Assembly (NCBI GenBank): GCA_002338145.1
Contig: DDHP01000079.1
Coordinates: 22,737-85,374 of the forward strand
Direction: 5' to 3'
Length of the DNA stretch: 62,638 nt
From: Deferribacteraceae bacterium UBA1873
GTDB taxonomy: Bacteria; Chrysiogenota; Deferribacteres; Deferribacterales; Flexistipitaceae
Both the position numbers and the translations under genes were made by a program. This document shows, one piece after another, positions 34,871 through 43,931 of this stretch (the first letter of the stretch is position 1; every line of letters begins with the position of its first letter). The notes beneath the pieces were generated by a model, which saw nothing but the letters and a program-made list of their open reading frames with translations, made no database searches and had not been told where the DNA came from.

Positions 34871-34966
34871 CAAGGTATTAAAAAGTTGTATAAGGTTAAA
34901 AACTGTGGTGGTGAAACTGCCAGGATTGACTGGGTATGCCCGCCGGAATAGTTTTTGATCTCCTTG
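34871..34966 (+). ncRNA. Candidate structured intergenic element
   Basis: A GC-rich island of about 45 bases inside AT-rich DNA. Nested complementary arms are CAAGG (34871-34875) with CCTTG (34962-34966), and AAAAACT (34898-34904) with AGTTTTT (34950-34956). Inside them are a GGTGGT/ACTGCC stem (with wobble pairs) and GGG-TATG-CCC. The rest of the 34645-35058 gap (414 bases) holds the HU terminator, repeat pieces and a promoter candidate, and no ORF. I could not match this element to a known riboswitch or small RNA. Confidence 0.3.
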
Positions 34967-34984
34967 TAAAAAGTTAAATAATAT

Positions 34985-35013
34985 TTGACTTAAAATCTTA
35001 ACTTTGATATTAA
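34985..35013 (+). promoter_or_regulatory. Promoter candidate for the paaK/liv block
   Basis: TTGACT (34985-34990) and TATTAA (35008-35013) with a 17-base spacer, about 45 bases before the first ligase gene. An alternative TTGACT at 34926 with TAGTTT is poorer. Confidence 0.4.
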
Positions 35014-35058
35014 CTTAAAAATCAAAATTATTAATAATTAAAATAAATGGAGTGCCAT

Positions 35059-36360
35059 ATGATTTGGAATGATGAATTTGAAACACTTCCTTCAGAGGCT
35101 TTGGAAGCTTTACAACTAAAACGTTTAAAAAATATTGTGGAAAAGGTATACGCAACAGTTCCTTTTTACAAATCCAAATTTAAGGAATTCGGTGTCACTC
35201 CCGATGATATAAAATCTCTTGCTGATTTAAAAAAACTCCCGTTTACTACCAAGCAGGATTTAAGAGATAACTATCCTTTTGGTATGTTTGCAGTACCTAA
35301 GGAGCAAGTTGTGAGGATCCATGCTTCCAGCGGAACTACAGGCAAACCTACTGTTGTGGGTTATACAAAAAGGGATATTGGACATTGGGCAGAAATTATG
35401 GCCCGTACTTTTTCAGCTGCAGGGATAAAGAAAGGTGATGTTTTGCAGAATGCTTATGGATACGGACTTTTTACAGGTGGCTTGGGAGCACACTACGGTG
35501 CAGAATTAATAGGAGCATCTGTTATCCCTATATCCGGTGGAAATTCTAAAAAACAAATAATGATAATGAATGACTTTGGTACAACTGCTGTATCCTGCAC
35601 ACCATCATACGCATTGAATCTCTATGAAGTGGCCCAGGAAGAAGGAATAAATCTGAAAGATTTGCCGGTAAAAGTGGGTGTTTTTGGCGCAGAGCCCTGG
35701 ACAGATAAGATGCGCAGGGAAATAGAGAATAAATGGAACATAGATGCATTGGATATTTACGGCCTGAGCGAAGTTACAGGGCCCGGTGTCGCTTTTGAGT
35801 GTCTTGAAGAAAAAAATGGATTGCATGTAAATGAAGATCATTTTATTGTGGAAGTTATAGATCCGGACACGGGTGAGGTTAAGCCGTATGGTGAAGAAGG
35901 TGAACTTGTTTTCACTACAATAACCAAGGAAGCTATTCCTATAATAAGATACAGAACTAGGGATATTTCCAGAATCCTGAAACAGCCTTGTGTTTGCGGG
36001 CGTACTTTTGCCAGAATAGAAAAAGTCACAGGACGTACAGATGATATGCTTATCATACGCGGTGTTAATGTATTTCCATCCCAAATTGAATCCATCATTA
36101 TGGAAACAAAAGGAACACTCCCGCACTATCAACTCATTGTGGATCGGGTGAATAATCTGGATACACTGGAAATATGGATTGAAGTCGCCGAAGAGTTTTT
36201 TTCCGATGAAATTAAAGTTTTACAGGAATTTGCCAAAACTCTGGAGAAAAATTTTAAAGATATAATAGGTATTACTGCCAAGGTTAAGCTGGTTGAACCA
36301 AAAACTCTGGAAAGAAGCGCTGGAAAAGCACAAAGAGTTATTGATAAAAGAAAAAAGTAA
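35059..36360 (+). CDS. paaK: Phenylacetate-CoA ligase, copy 1
   Basis: A 433-residue AMP-forming acyl-CoA ligase that activates phenylacetate or a related aryl/branched acid. The P-loop-like [14 protein letters not shown] lies at about 92-105, then [39 protein letters not shown] and [18 protein letters not shown]. The ATG at 35059 has GGAG upstream; an ATG at 35047 is rejected. It has the same length as the second ligase at 41354 and shares long blocks with it. Next to an ACT protein and a Liv transporter, a role in amino acid-derived acid metabolism is likely. Confidence 0.88.
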   Translation: MIWNDEFETLPSEALEALQLKRLKNIVEKVYATVPFYKSKFKEFGVTPDDIKSLADLKKLPFTTKQDLRDNYPFGMFAVPKEQVVRIHASSGTTGKPTVVGYTKRDIGHWAEIMARTFSAAGIKKGDVLQNAYGYGLFTGGLGAHYGAELIGASVIPISGGNSKKQIMIMNDFGTTAVSCTPSYALNLYEVAQEEGINLKDLPVKVGVFGAEPWTDKMRREIENKWNIDALDIYGLSEVTGPGVAFECLEEKNGLHVNEDHFIVEVIDPDTGEVKPYGEEGELVFTTITKEAIPIIRYRTRDISRILKQPCVCGRTFARIEKVTGRTDDMLIIRGVNVFPSQIESIIMETKGTLPHYQLIVDRVNNLDTLEIWIEVAEEFFSDEIKVLQEFAKTLEKNFKDIIGITAKVKLVEPKTLERSAGKAQRVIDKRKK

Positions 36361-36372
36361 CAGGAGGAAGCA

Positions 36373-36804
36373 ATGAAAATCAAACAGATTTCCGTTTTCA
36401 TAGAAAATATGTCAGGTAGGCTATATGATGTCACAGATCTTCTCGGAAAAAACAATATTAACATAAGAGCGCTTTCTCTGGCGGATACTTCTGATTTCGG
36501 CATATTAAGGTTAATAGTTAATGAACCTGAGAAAGCATATGATTTACTCAAGTCTCATGAATTCACTGTTGGTAGAACAGATGTAATTGCTGTGGAAGTT
36601 CCGGATGTTCCCGGGGGACTTTCCGGGGTGCTTAAAGTCCTGGGTGATTCCAATGTAAATGTTGAATATATGTATGCTTTTGTTGAAATGAGCGGTGATT
36701 GTGCTGTCATGATATTTCGCTTTGATGAAACGGACAAAGCGGTTGAAGTTCTTAATAAAGCAGGATTTACCACGTTGAAAGGTGAAAAGATATACGGGCT
36801 ATAA
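36373..36804 (+). CDS. Tandem ACT-domain protein
   Basis: A 143-residue protein made of two ACT domains (about 1-65 and 70-140), each a beta-alpha-beta ligand-binding fold: [34 protein letters not shown], and [33 protein letters not shown] pairs usually bind amino acids and regulate an enzyme. Placed 12 bases after the ligase and before livK, it may sense an aromatic or branched-chain amino acid. Strong AGGAGG ribosome binding site. Confidence 0.85.
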   Translation: MKIKQISVFIENMSGRLYDVTDLLGKNNINIRALSLADTSDFGILRLIVNEPEKAYDLLKSHEFTVGRTDVIAVEVPDVPGGLSGVLKVLGDSNVNVEYMYAFVEMSGDCAVMIFRFDETDKAVEVLNKAGFTTLKGEKIYGL

Positions 36805-36869
36805 AATTCTTTAGCTTGTTTTATCGTTTTTTTTATTTCACTTTTGTTAATATATTTCAGGGGGTTGAT

Positions 36870-37997
36870 ATGAAGAAATTGTTATTGATTGGTATGCTGC
36901 TGATTTTTGCTACGGGCAGCTCTTTTGCCGAATACCGATTGGGGGCGCTTTTTTCCACCACCGGTCCTGCTTCCTTCCTGGGGATGCCTGAAAAACAAAC
37001 ACTGGAAATGCTTGTCGAAAAAACAAATAAAAATGGCGGAATCAATGGTGAAAAGATTGAGCTGTTTATGTATGACACCAGAGGGGTGGATGCTGAAGCC
37101 CGTAAAAAGTTTATCAGGCTTGTTAAAAGGGACAACGTAAATGCTGTAATCGGACCTACACGAAGCGGTTCTACTCTTGCTATAAAAGATTTAGCTGAAA
37201 AATTTCAAGTTCCTTTACTATCTTGCGCATCCAGTGACAAAATTATAAATCCGTTAAACAAGTACGTCTTTAAGGTTGCACCATCAGATAAACATGCCGT
37301 AAGAAAAATATACTTTTATCTTAAAACAAAAGGTATGGAAAACATTGCAATACTCACCGCACAAAATGGTTTTGGTGACTCTGGGAGGGATGCTTTATTA
37401 TCTGAAGCAGAAAAGATGGGTTTAAATATTGTAGCTGATGAAAAATTCAGGGACAATGACAGGGATATGACGTCACAGTTGACAAAAATATCCGAAAGAA
37501 ATCCTGATGCCGTAATTTGCTGGGGTGTAGGACCTGCTCCGGCAATAGTGGCTAAGAATTTTAAGCAGTTGCAGATTGAGGCGGAATTAATAATGAGTCA
37601 TGGTGTGGCTTCCAAAAAATTTATTGAATTGGCCGGTGATGCTGCTGAAGGCATCATTTTACCTGCCGGTAGGCTGCTTGTTGCTGAAAAACTGCCGGAT
37701 TCAAGTAAATTTAAAAGCATGCTTGTTGACTATAAAAATGAGTATGAGAGCACATTCGGCGAATCTGTATCCACGTTCGGCGGTCATGCTTATGACGCTT
37801 TTATGATAATCAAAAAAGCTTTACTCACTGCGGGTAAAGATAAGGAAAAACTGATAAAGTCAATGGAGGAAATAACAGATTATATCGGAACTTACGGTAT
37901 TTTTAACTTTTCTAAAAAAGATCATAATGGCCTTGATAAAGATGCATTTATTCTTATTGAAATAAGAAATGGTGACTGGGAGTTACTTGAAAGTTAA
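36870..37997 (+). CDS. livK: Branched-chain amino acid ABC transporter substrate-binding protein
   Basis: A 375-residue type I periplasmic-binding protein. Signal peptide about residues 1-20 (MKKLLLIG, hydrophobic core, SSFA). The mature part begins YRLGALFSTTGPASFLGMPEKQT, with GGINGEKIELFMYDTRG, VIGPTRSGSTLAI and FGGHAYDAFMII, as in LivJ/LivK. ATG at 36870 after AGGGGG; the open frame to 36816 is not used. The substrate could be a branched-chain or aromatic amino acid or an aryl acid. Confidence 0.86.
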   Translation: MKKLLLIGMLLIFATGSSFAEYRLGALFSTTGPASFLGMPEKQTLEMLVEKTNKNGGINGEKIELFMYDTRGVDAEARKKFIRLVKRDNVNAVIGPTRSGSTLAIKDLAEKFQVPLLSCASSDKIINPLNKYVFKVAPSDKHAVRKIYFYLKTKGMENIAILTAQNGFGDSGRDALLSEAEKMGLNIVADEKFRDNDRDMTSQLTKISERNPDAVICWGVGPAPAIVAKNFKQLQIEAELIMSHGVASKKFIELAGDAAEGIILPAGRLLVAEKLPDSSKFKSMLVDYKNEYESTFGESVSTFGGHAYDAFMIIKKALLTAGKDKEKLIKSMEEITDYIGTYGIFNFSKKDHNGLDKDAFILIEIRNGDWELLES

Positions 37998-38090
37998 GCG
38001 TAATTTAAAAATGGTAATAATGTATGAAAAGCTATTGGAAATTATTTTGCACCTTTGTATGCTAAAGTAAGACTGGGAGCTTATTGATTA

Positions 38091-38954
38091 ATGCAGTTTA
38101 TTTATTCTGGGATAACCAGTGGTAGCATTTTTGCTTTGGTTGCCTTAGGGTTTAATATTATTTATAATACGACGGGAATTATCAATTTTGCCCAGGGTGA
38201 GTTTGTCATGATAGGCGGGATGCTTATATATACATTGCTTTCTATATATGGCATCCCTCTTTTTATGGCGGTACCTGTAGCACTTTTGCTTGCTTTAATT
38301 ATTGGCATATTATTTGACAAAATTTTTATCAAATTAGTAAAAGTACCTAATGAAATCAACCTTATCACTGTCACGATAGCTGCTGCTACAATAATACGTG
38401 GGTTGGCCATGGTGATATGGGGCAGAAACACATTAAATGTTTCTGGTTATATCCCTTATTCCGTAATTAGTTTCCCCGGTGGCAGTCTTACATCAAACAG
38501 TCTGCTTGTTATTGCTGTTTCACTTCTGACAGCCTTCTCTCTTTCTTTATTTTTCAAAAAATCTTCACTGGGTAAAGCTTTCAGAGCTTGTTATAATGAC
38601 AAAATGGCTGCTTCGATCTGTGGTGTTGATGTGGGACATATACGTATGCTGGCTTTCGGTATCGCAGCTTTTTTAGGTGTAGTTGCCGGTATTGTTACTG
38701 CACCTATAACATATGTAACATATACAGATGGAGTCATGGTTGGATTGAAAGGGTTTGCCGCAGCTATTTTAGGTGGGCTTGGTAATTTTTGGGGAGGCGT
38801 TGCAGGCGGATTGCTCCTGGGTATATTTGAAGGTTTTTTTGCCTCTATTTTACCTTCGGGATACAAAGATGCTTTTGCATTTCTTATCATTCTTTTTGTT
38901 CTTTTCCTGAGGCCAATGGGGCTTTTTGGCAAAAAGAAGGCTGAAAGATTATGA
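38091..38954 (+). CDS. livH: Branched-chain amino acid ABC transporter permease LivH
   Basis: A 287-residue inner-membrane permease with about eight transmembrane helices. LivH blocks: GSIFALVALGFNIIYNTTGIINFAQGEFVMIGGM near the start, and GVVAGIVTAPITYVTYTDGVMVGLKGFAAAILGGLGNFWGGVAGGLLLG toward the end. It lies 93 bases after livK, with GGGAG upstream, and is coupled to livM by ATGA. Confidence 0.9.
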   Translation: MQFIYSGITSGSIFALVALGFNIIYNTTGIINFAQGEFVMIGGMLIYTLLSIYGIPLFMAVPVALLLALIIGILFDKIFIKLVKVPNEINLITVTIAAATIIRGLAMVIWGRNTLNVSGYIPYSVISFPGGSLTSNSLLVIAVSLLTAFSLSLFFKKSSLGKAFRACYNDKMAASICGVDVGHIRMLAFGIAAFLGVVAGIVTAPITYVTYTDGVMVGLKGFAAAILGGLGNFWGGVAGGLLLGIFEGFFASILPSGYKDAFAFLIILFVLFLRPMGLFGKKKAERL

Positions 38955-39892
38955 AAAAAATAAACTACCTGTTTTTATTTACAATACTATTGATACTTGT
39001 ATTAACTAAGTTACTGATAAAAAATGAATATTATTTGAGTATTGTCATTTTTGGTTTATTTAATGCTATCAATGCGTCATGCTTTAATATACTTTTGGGA
39101 TATACGGGAATTATTTCTTTAGGGCAGGGGGCTTTTTATGGAATAGGTGCTTATTGCGCCGTCATAACAGCTGCCTCTTATGGTATTTCTCCATCTATTG
39201 CTATTTTGATGGCAAGTTTTTTCAGTGGTATTTTGGCTTTTGTTGTTGGCTATCCCACATTGAGATTGCACGGACATTATCTGGCTATGGCTACATTAGG
39301 CTTTGGTATGATAATATATGTTTTTATGAATGAAATGGCGTTTCTTACAGGAGGGCCTTCGGGGTTTCTTGATATTAACAAGTTTACTTTATTGGGAATG
39401 AGTATTTACGGTGAAAGCGAATTTTATATTTTTGTGGCTTCAATGTTTTTTGTTTTTGTGGTTATGTTTGAATTGTTTGATAAATCTTTTTTGGCTTACA
39501 AACTAAAGTTTATTAAAGAATCGGAATTTGCCTCCAAATCATTTGGTATCAATATATTTCGCACAAAACTTTTAACATTTTCACTTGTGGCTGCTATCAC
39601 AGCTTTTAACGGTGGTGTTTATGCTTATTATGCAGGTTTTATAAGTCCTGTTTCTTTCAATTTTCACTATTCGATACAACTTCTAACCATGGCTATAGTG
39701 GGAGGTGTTGGTTCGGTTTCCGGTGGAATAGTCGGTGCAGCAATACTTACTGCACTGCCTGAATTCATGACTGCTATTGAGGATTACGAAATGGTACTTT
39801 ACGGTTTATTTCTCGCTGTAACTATTATTTTTCTACCGGAAGGTTTAAGCGGATTATTCAAAAAGATAGTGGGAAAAAATGCTTCAAATTAA
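38951..39892 (+). CDS. livM: Branched-chain amino acid ABC transporter permease LivM
   Basis: A 313-residue second permease. LivM blocks: LLGYTGIISLGQGAFYGIGAYCA, GYPTLRLHGHYLAMATLGFGMIIY, LTGGPSGFLDI and TMAIVGGVGSVSGGIVGAAILTALPE. It overlaps livH by four bases and livG by 14, so the importer subunits are translated together. Confidence 0.9.
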   Translation: MKKINYLFLFTILLILVLTKLLIKNEYYLSIVIFGLFNAINASCFNILLGYTGIISLGQGAFYGIGAYCAVITAASYGISPSIAILMASFFSGILAFVVGYPTLRLHGHYLAMATLGFGMIIYVFMNEMAFLTGGPSGFLDINKFTLLGMSIYGESEFYIFVASMFFVFVVMFELFDKSFLAYKLKFIKESEFASKSFGINIFRTKLLTFSLVAAITAFNGGVYAYYAGFISPVSFNFHYSIQLLTMAIVGGVGSVSGGIVGAAILTALPEFMTAIEDYEMVLYGLFLAVTIIFLPEGLSGLFKKIVGKNASN

Positions 39893-40631
39893 TCAGGTGA
39901 GTATTACTTTTGGTGGACTTAAAGCTCTTGAAAATGTCAGTTTTAAAGTACCTGATAACAGTATTACTGCTTTGATAGGCCCTAACGGGGCAGGCAAAAC
40001 AACACTTTTTAATATAATTACCGGTTTTTTGAAAAACAATACAGGACAGATAGAATTTGAAAATGATGATATAACAAATTTGCCCCCTTATAAAATTTTT
40101 GAGAAAGGTATCGCCCGCACATTTCAAAATCTTAATGTAATAAAGGAACTTAGTTTGCCGGAAAATCTGTTACTTGGGATAATCGGCAAGGATAAGCCAT
40201 CTGCACTCAAAAGTATGTTAAGGCTTAATTCATCATATTGGAATTCGGTAACTGAAAGAATTAATGAGTGTATGGTTCTTACAGGTATACAGGAATGGCA
40301 AAACAAGAAGGTTAATGAAATGCCTTATGGTATTCTTAAAAACCTGGAAATGGCCAGAGCTATTTTAAGTTATCCGAAATTACTGCTGCTGGATGAGCCC
40401 GCTGCAGGTTTAAACAACAACGAAAAGGAGATTTTGATAGAACTTGTGACAAAACTTAAAAACCGGGGAATAACTATTTTTATGGTGGAACATGACATGA
40501 ACTTTGTTTCTACTTTGGCGGATAATGTTGTATGTTTGAACTATGGACGGGTTATAGCCAAAGGGACGTATCAGGAAATAAGGAATAACTCTGAAGTGAT
40601 TAAAGCCTATTTGGGTGATACTGATGCTTAG
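39879..40631 (+). CDS. livG: Branched-chain amino acid ABC transporter ATPase LivG
   Basis: A 250-residue ATPase: Walker A GPNGAGKTTLFN near residue 35, family-specific FEKGIARTFQNLNVI, and Walker B LLLLDEPAAGLNNNE, with MVEHDMNFV after it. The LSGGQ signature is unusual: the region reads NEMPYGILKNLEMARAIL, so the usual LSYGxQR segment is PYGILKNLE. LivG proteins often have PYGxQR; the Q-R is Leu-Lys here. It still looks intact in all other motifs. Confidence 0.88.
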   Translation: MLQINQVSITFGGLKALENVSFKVPDNSITALIGPNGAGKTTLFNIITGFLKNNTGQIEFENDDITNLPPYKIFEKGIARTFQNLNVIKELSLPENLLLGIIGKDKPSALKSMLRLNSSYWNSVTERINECMVLTGIQEWQNKKVNEMPYGILKNLEMARAILSYPKLLLLDEPAAGLNNNEKEILIELVTKLKNRGITIFMVEHDMNFVSTLADNVVCLNYGRVIAKGTYQEIRNNSEVIKAYLGDTDA

Positions 40632-41349
40632 GATATCTTCATTAAGTGTATATTATGGTGCAGTTAGAGCTTTGAGTAATATCTCAATACATATAAAAAA
40701 AGGGGAATTTGTCTGTCTTATCGGCTCAAACGGTGCCGGGAAAACATCACTTTTGAATGGGCTGATGGGAATTGTGCCTGCTGATGCCGGAGAAGTTGTT
40801 TTTGATAATAATGATATATCCGGTTTGCCCACCAAAAAGAAAGTTAAGCTGGGATTGTGTCTGGTGCCTGAAGGCAGACGGGTTTTCCCAGATATGGATG
40901 TTTATGAGAATCTGGAAATGGGGGCATATCTTCAGTCTTTGAAAACCAAAAAAAGACAGTTAGAATTTGTTTTTGATTTGTTTCCTGTTCTTGAAGAAAG
41001 ATCTAAACAGCTTGCTGGCATGCTTTCCGGTGGTGAGCAGCAAATGCTGGCTATTGGAAGAGCGCTTATGAGCAATCCAAAATTATTGTTGATGGATGAA
41101 CCGTCGATGGGGCTGGCACCTATCATTGTAAAGGATGTATACAGTAAGCTAACACAATTAAAAGAAAGGGGGCTTACAATTTTCCTTGTTGAGCAAAATG
41201 CTTCCATTGCCTTAAAGTATGCAGACCGTGGATATGTTCTTGAAAACGGTAAAATTGTTCTCCAGGGAAATACCAGTCAATTGATTGATGATAATGAAAT
41301 AAAAAGAGCTTATCTTGGTAAAGAGTATAAAGAAAAGTGGGAGAGGTGA
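40624..41349 (+). CDS. livF: Branched-chain amino acid ABC transporter ATPase LivF
   Basis: A 241-residue ATPase: [16 protein letters not shown] (Walker A), [25 protein letters not shown] (LivF-type), signature [33 protein letters not shown], and VEQNA. ATG at 40624 inside the livG end; a GTG at 40615 is an alternative. It completes the LivKHMGF set. It is followed five bases later by the second ligase. Confidence 0.9.
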   Translation: MLRISSLSVYYGAVRALSNISIHIKKGEFVCLIGSNGAGKTSLLNGLMGIVPADAGEVVFDNNDISGLPTKKKVKLGLCLVPEGRRVFPDMDVYENLEMGAYLQSLKTKKRQLEFVFDLFPVLEERSKQLAGMLSGGEQQMLAIGRALMSNPKLLLMDEPSMGLAPIIVKDVYSKLTQLKERGLTIFLVEQNASIALKYADRGYVLENGKIVLQGNTSQLIDDNEIKRAYLGKEYKEKWER

Positions 41350-41353
41350 GTTG

Positions 41354-42655
41354 ATGATTCTTTGGCAAAAAGAGGAACAGACAATGCCTGTACAGGATTT
41401 GCAACAGCTACAGCTGGAACGACTTCAATCTACTGTTAACAGAGCTTATGAAAAGGTTGATTTTTATAAAAAACAACTGAAATCTTTAAATATAAATCCC
41501 GAAGAGTTAAAAACGCTCCGTGATATTTCAAGATTTCCTTTTACCACTAAACAGGATCTTAGAGATAATTATCCGTATGGTTTGTTTGCTGTACCCCTTA
41601 AGGATATTGTGCGGATACATTCTTCCAGTGGGACAACGGGAAAACCAACTGTAGTGGGGTATACCAAAAGAGACCTTGAAACATGGAAAAACCTTGTTGC
41701 AAGAATAATGGTTTCCGGTGGTGTTACCAAACAGGACATTGTTCATATTGCTTTTACTTACGGACTTTTTACCGGTGGTTTTGGACTGCATTACGGTGCC
41801 GAACACATCGGAGCCAGTGTTATCCCTGTTTCAAGTGGCAATACTAAAAGGCAACTGCTGATAATGCAGGATTACAGAAGTAGTGTTCTTGTTTGTACTC
41901 CATCATATGCACTACATATTGCAGAAATTATGTGTCGTGAAAACATTTCTTCTGGCGATATTCATTTAAAATTTGCCCTTTTGGGTAGTGAACCATGGGG
42001 GGAGAAAATCAGAGGAGAGGTGGAACGCCGTTTGGGTGTAATTGCCACTGACAATTACGGTCTTTCCGAAGTGATAGGTCCTGGGGTTTCAGGGGAATGT
42101 TTGGCAAAAAACGGTTTACATATAAATGAAGACCATTTTTTCCCTGAAATTATTAATCCCGATACTGGAGAAGTTCTGCCGGAAGGGGAAAAAGGAGAAC
42201 TTGTGCTAACTACACTTACCAAGGAAGCCATGCCTCTTATCAGATACAGAACGAGGGATATAACAAGACTTTACAGGGACAAATGTCCTTGTGGGTCAAC
42301 TTTTATTAAAATGGAAAAGACTTCGGGCAGAACAGACGATATGCTTATAATAAACGGTGTCAATGTCTTCCCCTCCCAAGTTGAAGAAGTACTTCAGGAA
42401 TTTGATCATGCAACGCCCCACTATATGATTTTCATCAAAAAGAAAGGGCACCTTGATTTGATGGAAATAAATGTTGAAATTTCCGAACATTTGTTTTTTG
42501 ACGAAATGAAAAAACAAAGGGAATTGCTGGAAAATCTTACCGAAAGAATGTATACAGTTTTAGGAATCAAACCCAAATTAAAACTTGTGGAGCCCAGAAC
42601 AATAGACCGGTTTGAAGGTAAAGCGAAACGGGTTGTTGACGAAAGACATGAGTAG
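41354..42655 (+). CDS. paaK: Phenylacetate-CoA ligase, copy 2
   Basis: A 433-residue paralogue of the ligase at 35059, sharing blocks such as [63 protein letters not shown] and [21 protein letters not shown]. It therefore activates an aryl or related acid to its CoA thioester. ATG at 41354 after GAGAGGTGAG; an earlier frame opening (41315) lies inside livF. Its stop overlaps the HD gene. Confidence 0.87.
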   Translation: MILWQKEEQTMPVQDLQQLQLERLQSTVNRAYEKVDFYKKQLKSLNINPEELKTLRDISRFPFTTKQDLRDNYPYGLFAVPLKDIVRIHSSSGTTGKPTVVGYTKRDLETWKNLVARIMVSGGVTKQDIVHIAFTYGLFTGGFGLHYGAEHIGASVIPVSSGNTKRQLLIMQDYRSSVLVCTPSYALHIAEIMCRENISSGDIHLKFALLGSEPWGEKIRGEVERRLGVIATDNYGLSEVIGPGVSGECLAKNGLHINEDHFFPEIINPDTGEVLPEGEKGELVLTTLTKEAMPLIRYRTRDITRLYRDKCPCGSTFIKMEKTSGRTDDMLIINGVNVFPSQVEEVLQEFDHATPHYMIFIKKKGHLDLMEINVEISEHLFFDEMKKQRELLENLTERMYTVLGIKPKLKLVEPRTIDRFEGKAKRVVDERHE

Positions 42656-43238
42656 AAAAGATTCTTTGGAAGATATAGTAAATTTCTTTTTTGAAGCGGG
42701 TATTTTTGAAAAAATTCCAAGAAGCGGGGATGCTTTTCTGGGAGCTGCCCCCCAGTATTTATCTTCACACATTTTCAGAACGACAGTAATTGGCTTTTGT
42801 ATGGCAAATATGGCAGGTGCAGATGTGTCAAAAGTAACTTTTATGTGTCTTTTTCATGATATAGAAGAGTCAAGGACAGGAGACTTAAACTATTTGCACC
42901 AAAGATATGTAAACTCAGATGATGCGAAAGCTTTACATGATATTACCAAAACGTTACCTTTCGGGGATTTTTTAAATACTTTTATGAAGGAGTATGAAGA
43001 TCAAATTTCCGAAGAATCTCGTATTGCAAAAGATGCTGATACGCTGGAACTAATACTACATTTAAAAGAAGAACTTGATAAAGGAAACAGCCAGGCTGCC
43101 AACTGGCTGAAGTTTGCTGAAAAAAGGTTGAAAACTTCCCTTGGTAAAGATATCCTAAAAAAAATTGTAGATGTAAAATATTATAACTGGTGGTACAGGC
43201 TTAGTGATGAATGGGAAAACGGAAACAAAAACTGGTAA
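42648..43238 (+). CDS. HD-domain phosphohydrolase (YfbR/5'-nucleotidase-like)
   Basis: A 196-residue HD-superfamily enzyme: [17 protein letters not shown] (His), [22 protein letters not shown] (His-Asp and downstream residues), then [21 protein letters not shown] (the distal Asp). This matches HDDC2/YfbR-type dNMP phosphatases, but the substrate is not proven. ATG at 42648 overlaps the ligase stop. The C-terminus overlaps the membrane-protein gene. Confidence 0.75.
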   Translation: MSRKDSLEDIVNFFFEAGIFEKIPRSGDAFLGAAPQYLSSHIFRTTVIGFCMANMAGADVSKVTFMCLFHDIEESRTGDLNYLHQRYVNSDDAKALHDITKTLPFGDFLNTFMKEYEDQISEESRIAKDADTLELILHLKEELDKGNSQAANWLKFAEKRLKTSLGKDILKKIVDVKYYNWWYRLSDEWENGNKNW

Positions 43239-43749
43239 CAGAGCAGTCCCGGGTATTATATACACTTTTATTACCTCAATTAAACTGATCTTTTTTAATG
43301 AAAGGGTGCTTATAAGAGTATTTCTGGATAAGAGGCTCACATATAATCTCATTACAATCTTTATTATTATGTTCGCTCTACCGTTTAAGACATTCTCTTC
43401 CGGGGAAATTATTTTCATGACCCCGGGGAAAATGGTGGAAAGTATCCTGATTACACTGATATTTATATCTGTTCTTTATGTGTTGATTCCCAAGAAAAAG
43501 ATGCCTTTTGTTGCATTTTTCAGGTTATTTCTTGCTTTTGAAGTTGTCGATGTTTTTGCTGTAGCAACGTTGTTTATGGAAAAAAACACTTTGATGGTAT
43601 ATACCGCAATTATTCTGGGATGGTATCTCAGTTTGGCTGTAGTAGCTGTTTCGAAACTTTGCAAACTCGAATATCCGATAAGTTTTGGTTATGTTTTTTT
43701 TGCATTTATATTTGCCAACTTTGTCCCTGTACTTTTCAGTGGGTATTAG
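43207..43749 (+). CDS. Small polytopic membrane protein of unknown function
   Basis: A 180-residue hydrophobic protein with about four or five transmembrane segments (near residues 48-60, 75-90, 100-120, 130-150, 155-178), preceded by a Lys-rich N-terminus. The layout recalls Yip1/YIPF-domain proteins, but no decisive motif is visible. GTG at 43204 directly precedes the ATG at 43207; either may be used. It overlaps the HD gene by 32 bases. Confidence 0.6.
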   Translation: MNGKTETKTGNRAVPGIIYTFITSIKLIFFNERVLIRVFLDKRLTYNLITIFIIMFALPFKTFSSGEIIFMTPGKMVESILITLIFISVLYVLIPKKKMPFVAFFRLFLAFEVVDVFAVATLFMEKNTLMVYTAIILGWYLSLAVVAVSKLCKLEYPISFGYVFFAFIFANFVPVLFSGY

Positions 43750-43931
43750 TGACGCCAGAATATTTTTTCAATGAAACGATCAAATAAACGGTTTATAAGT
43801 GCAAATATAAATGTCAATAATATGAAAGGTTTAGGTAGATACTTGCAAAAAAATACATAAGATACCTTTCCAGCTTGGTAAATATTGGAAAAATAATCTA
43901 AAAATATTACCAAAAATTTATTATTTTTCAT
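43746..43931 (-). CDS. Doubtful 61-residue ORF in a convergent gap
   Basis: A reverse-strand frame starting at an ATG inside the HD-GYP stop region. The predicted peptide has a central hydrophobic run (FILLTFIFALI) and a basic end (DRFIEKIFWRH). There is no purine-rich ribosome binding site. It covers most of the 171-base gap between the convergent neighbours. It could be a small membrane protein but is more likely fortuitous. Confidence 0.2.
   Translation of the reverse strand: MKNNKFLVIFLDYFSNIYQAGKVSYVFFCKYLPKPFILLTFIFALINRLFDRFIEKIFWRH

Noticed and set aside
34926..34954. TTGACT with TAGTTT as the promoter of the first ligase gene
   Set aside because: The -10 is poor and overlaps the structured element; the pair at 34985-35013 is better placed.
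35605..36132. A 175-codon reverse-strand frame within the first phenylacetate-CoA ligase gene
   Set aside because: Shadow of a well-supported gene, with no conserved motif.
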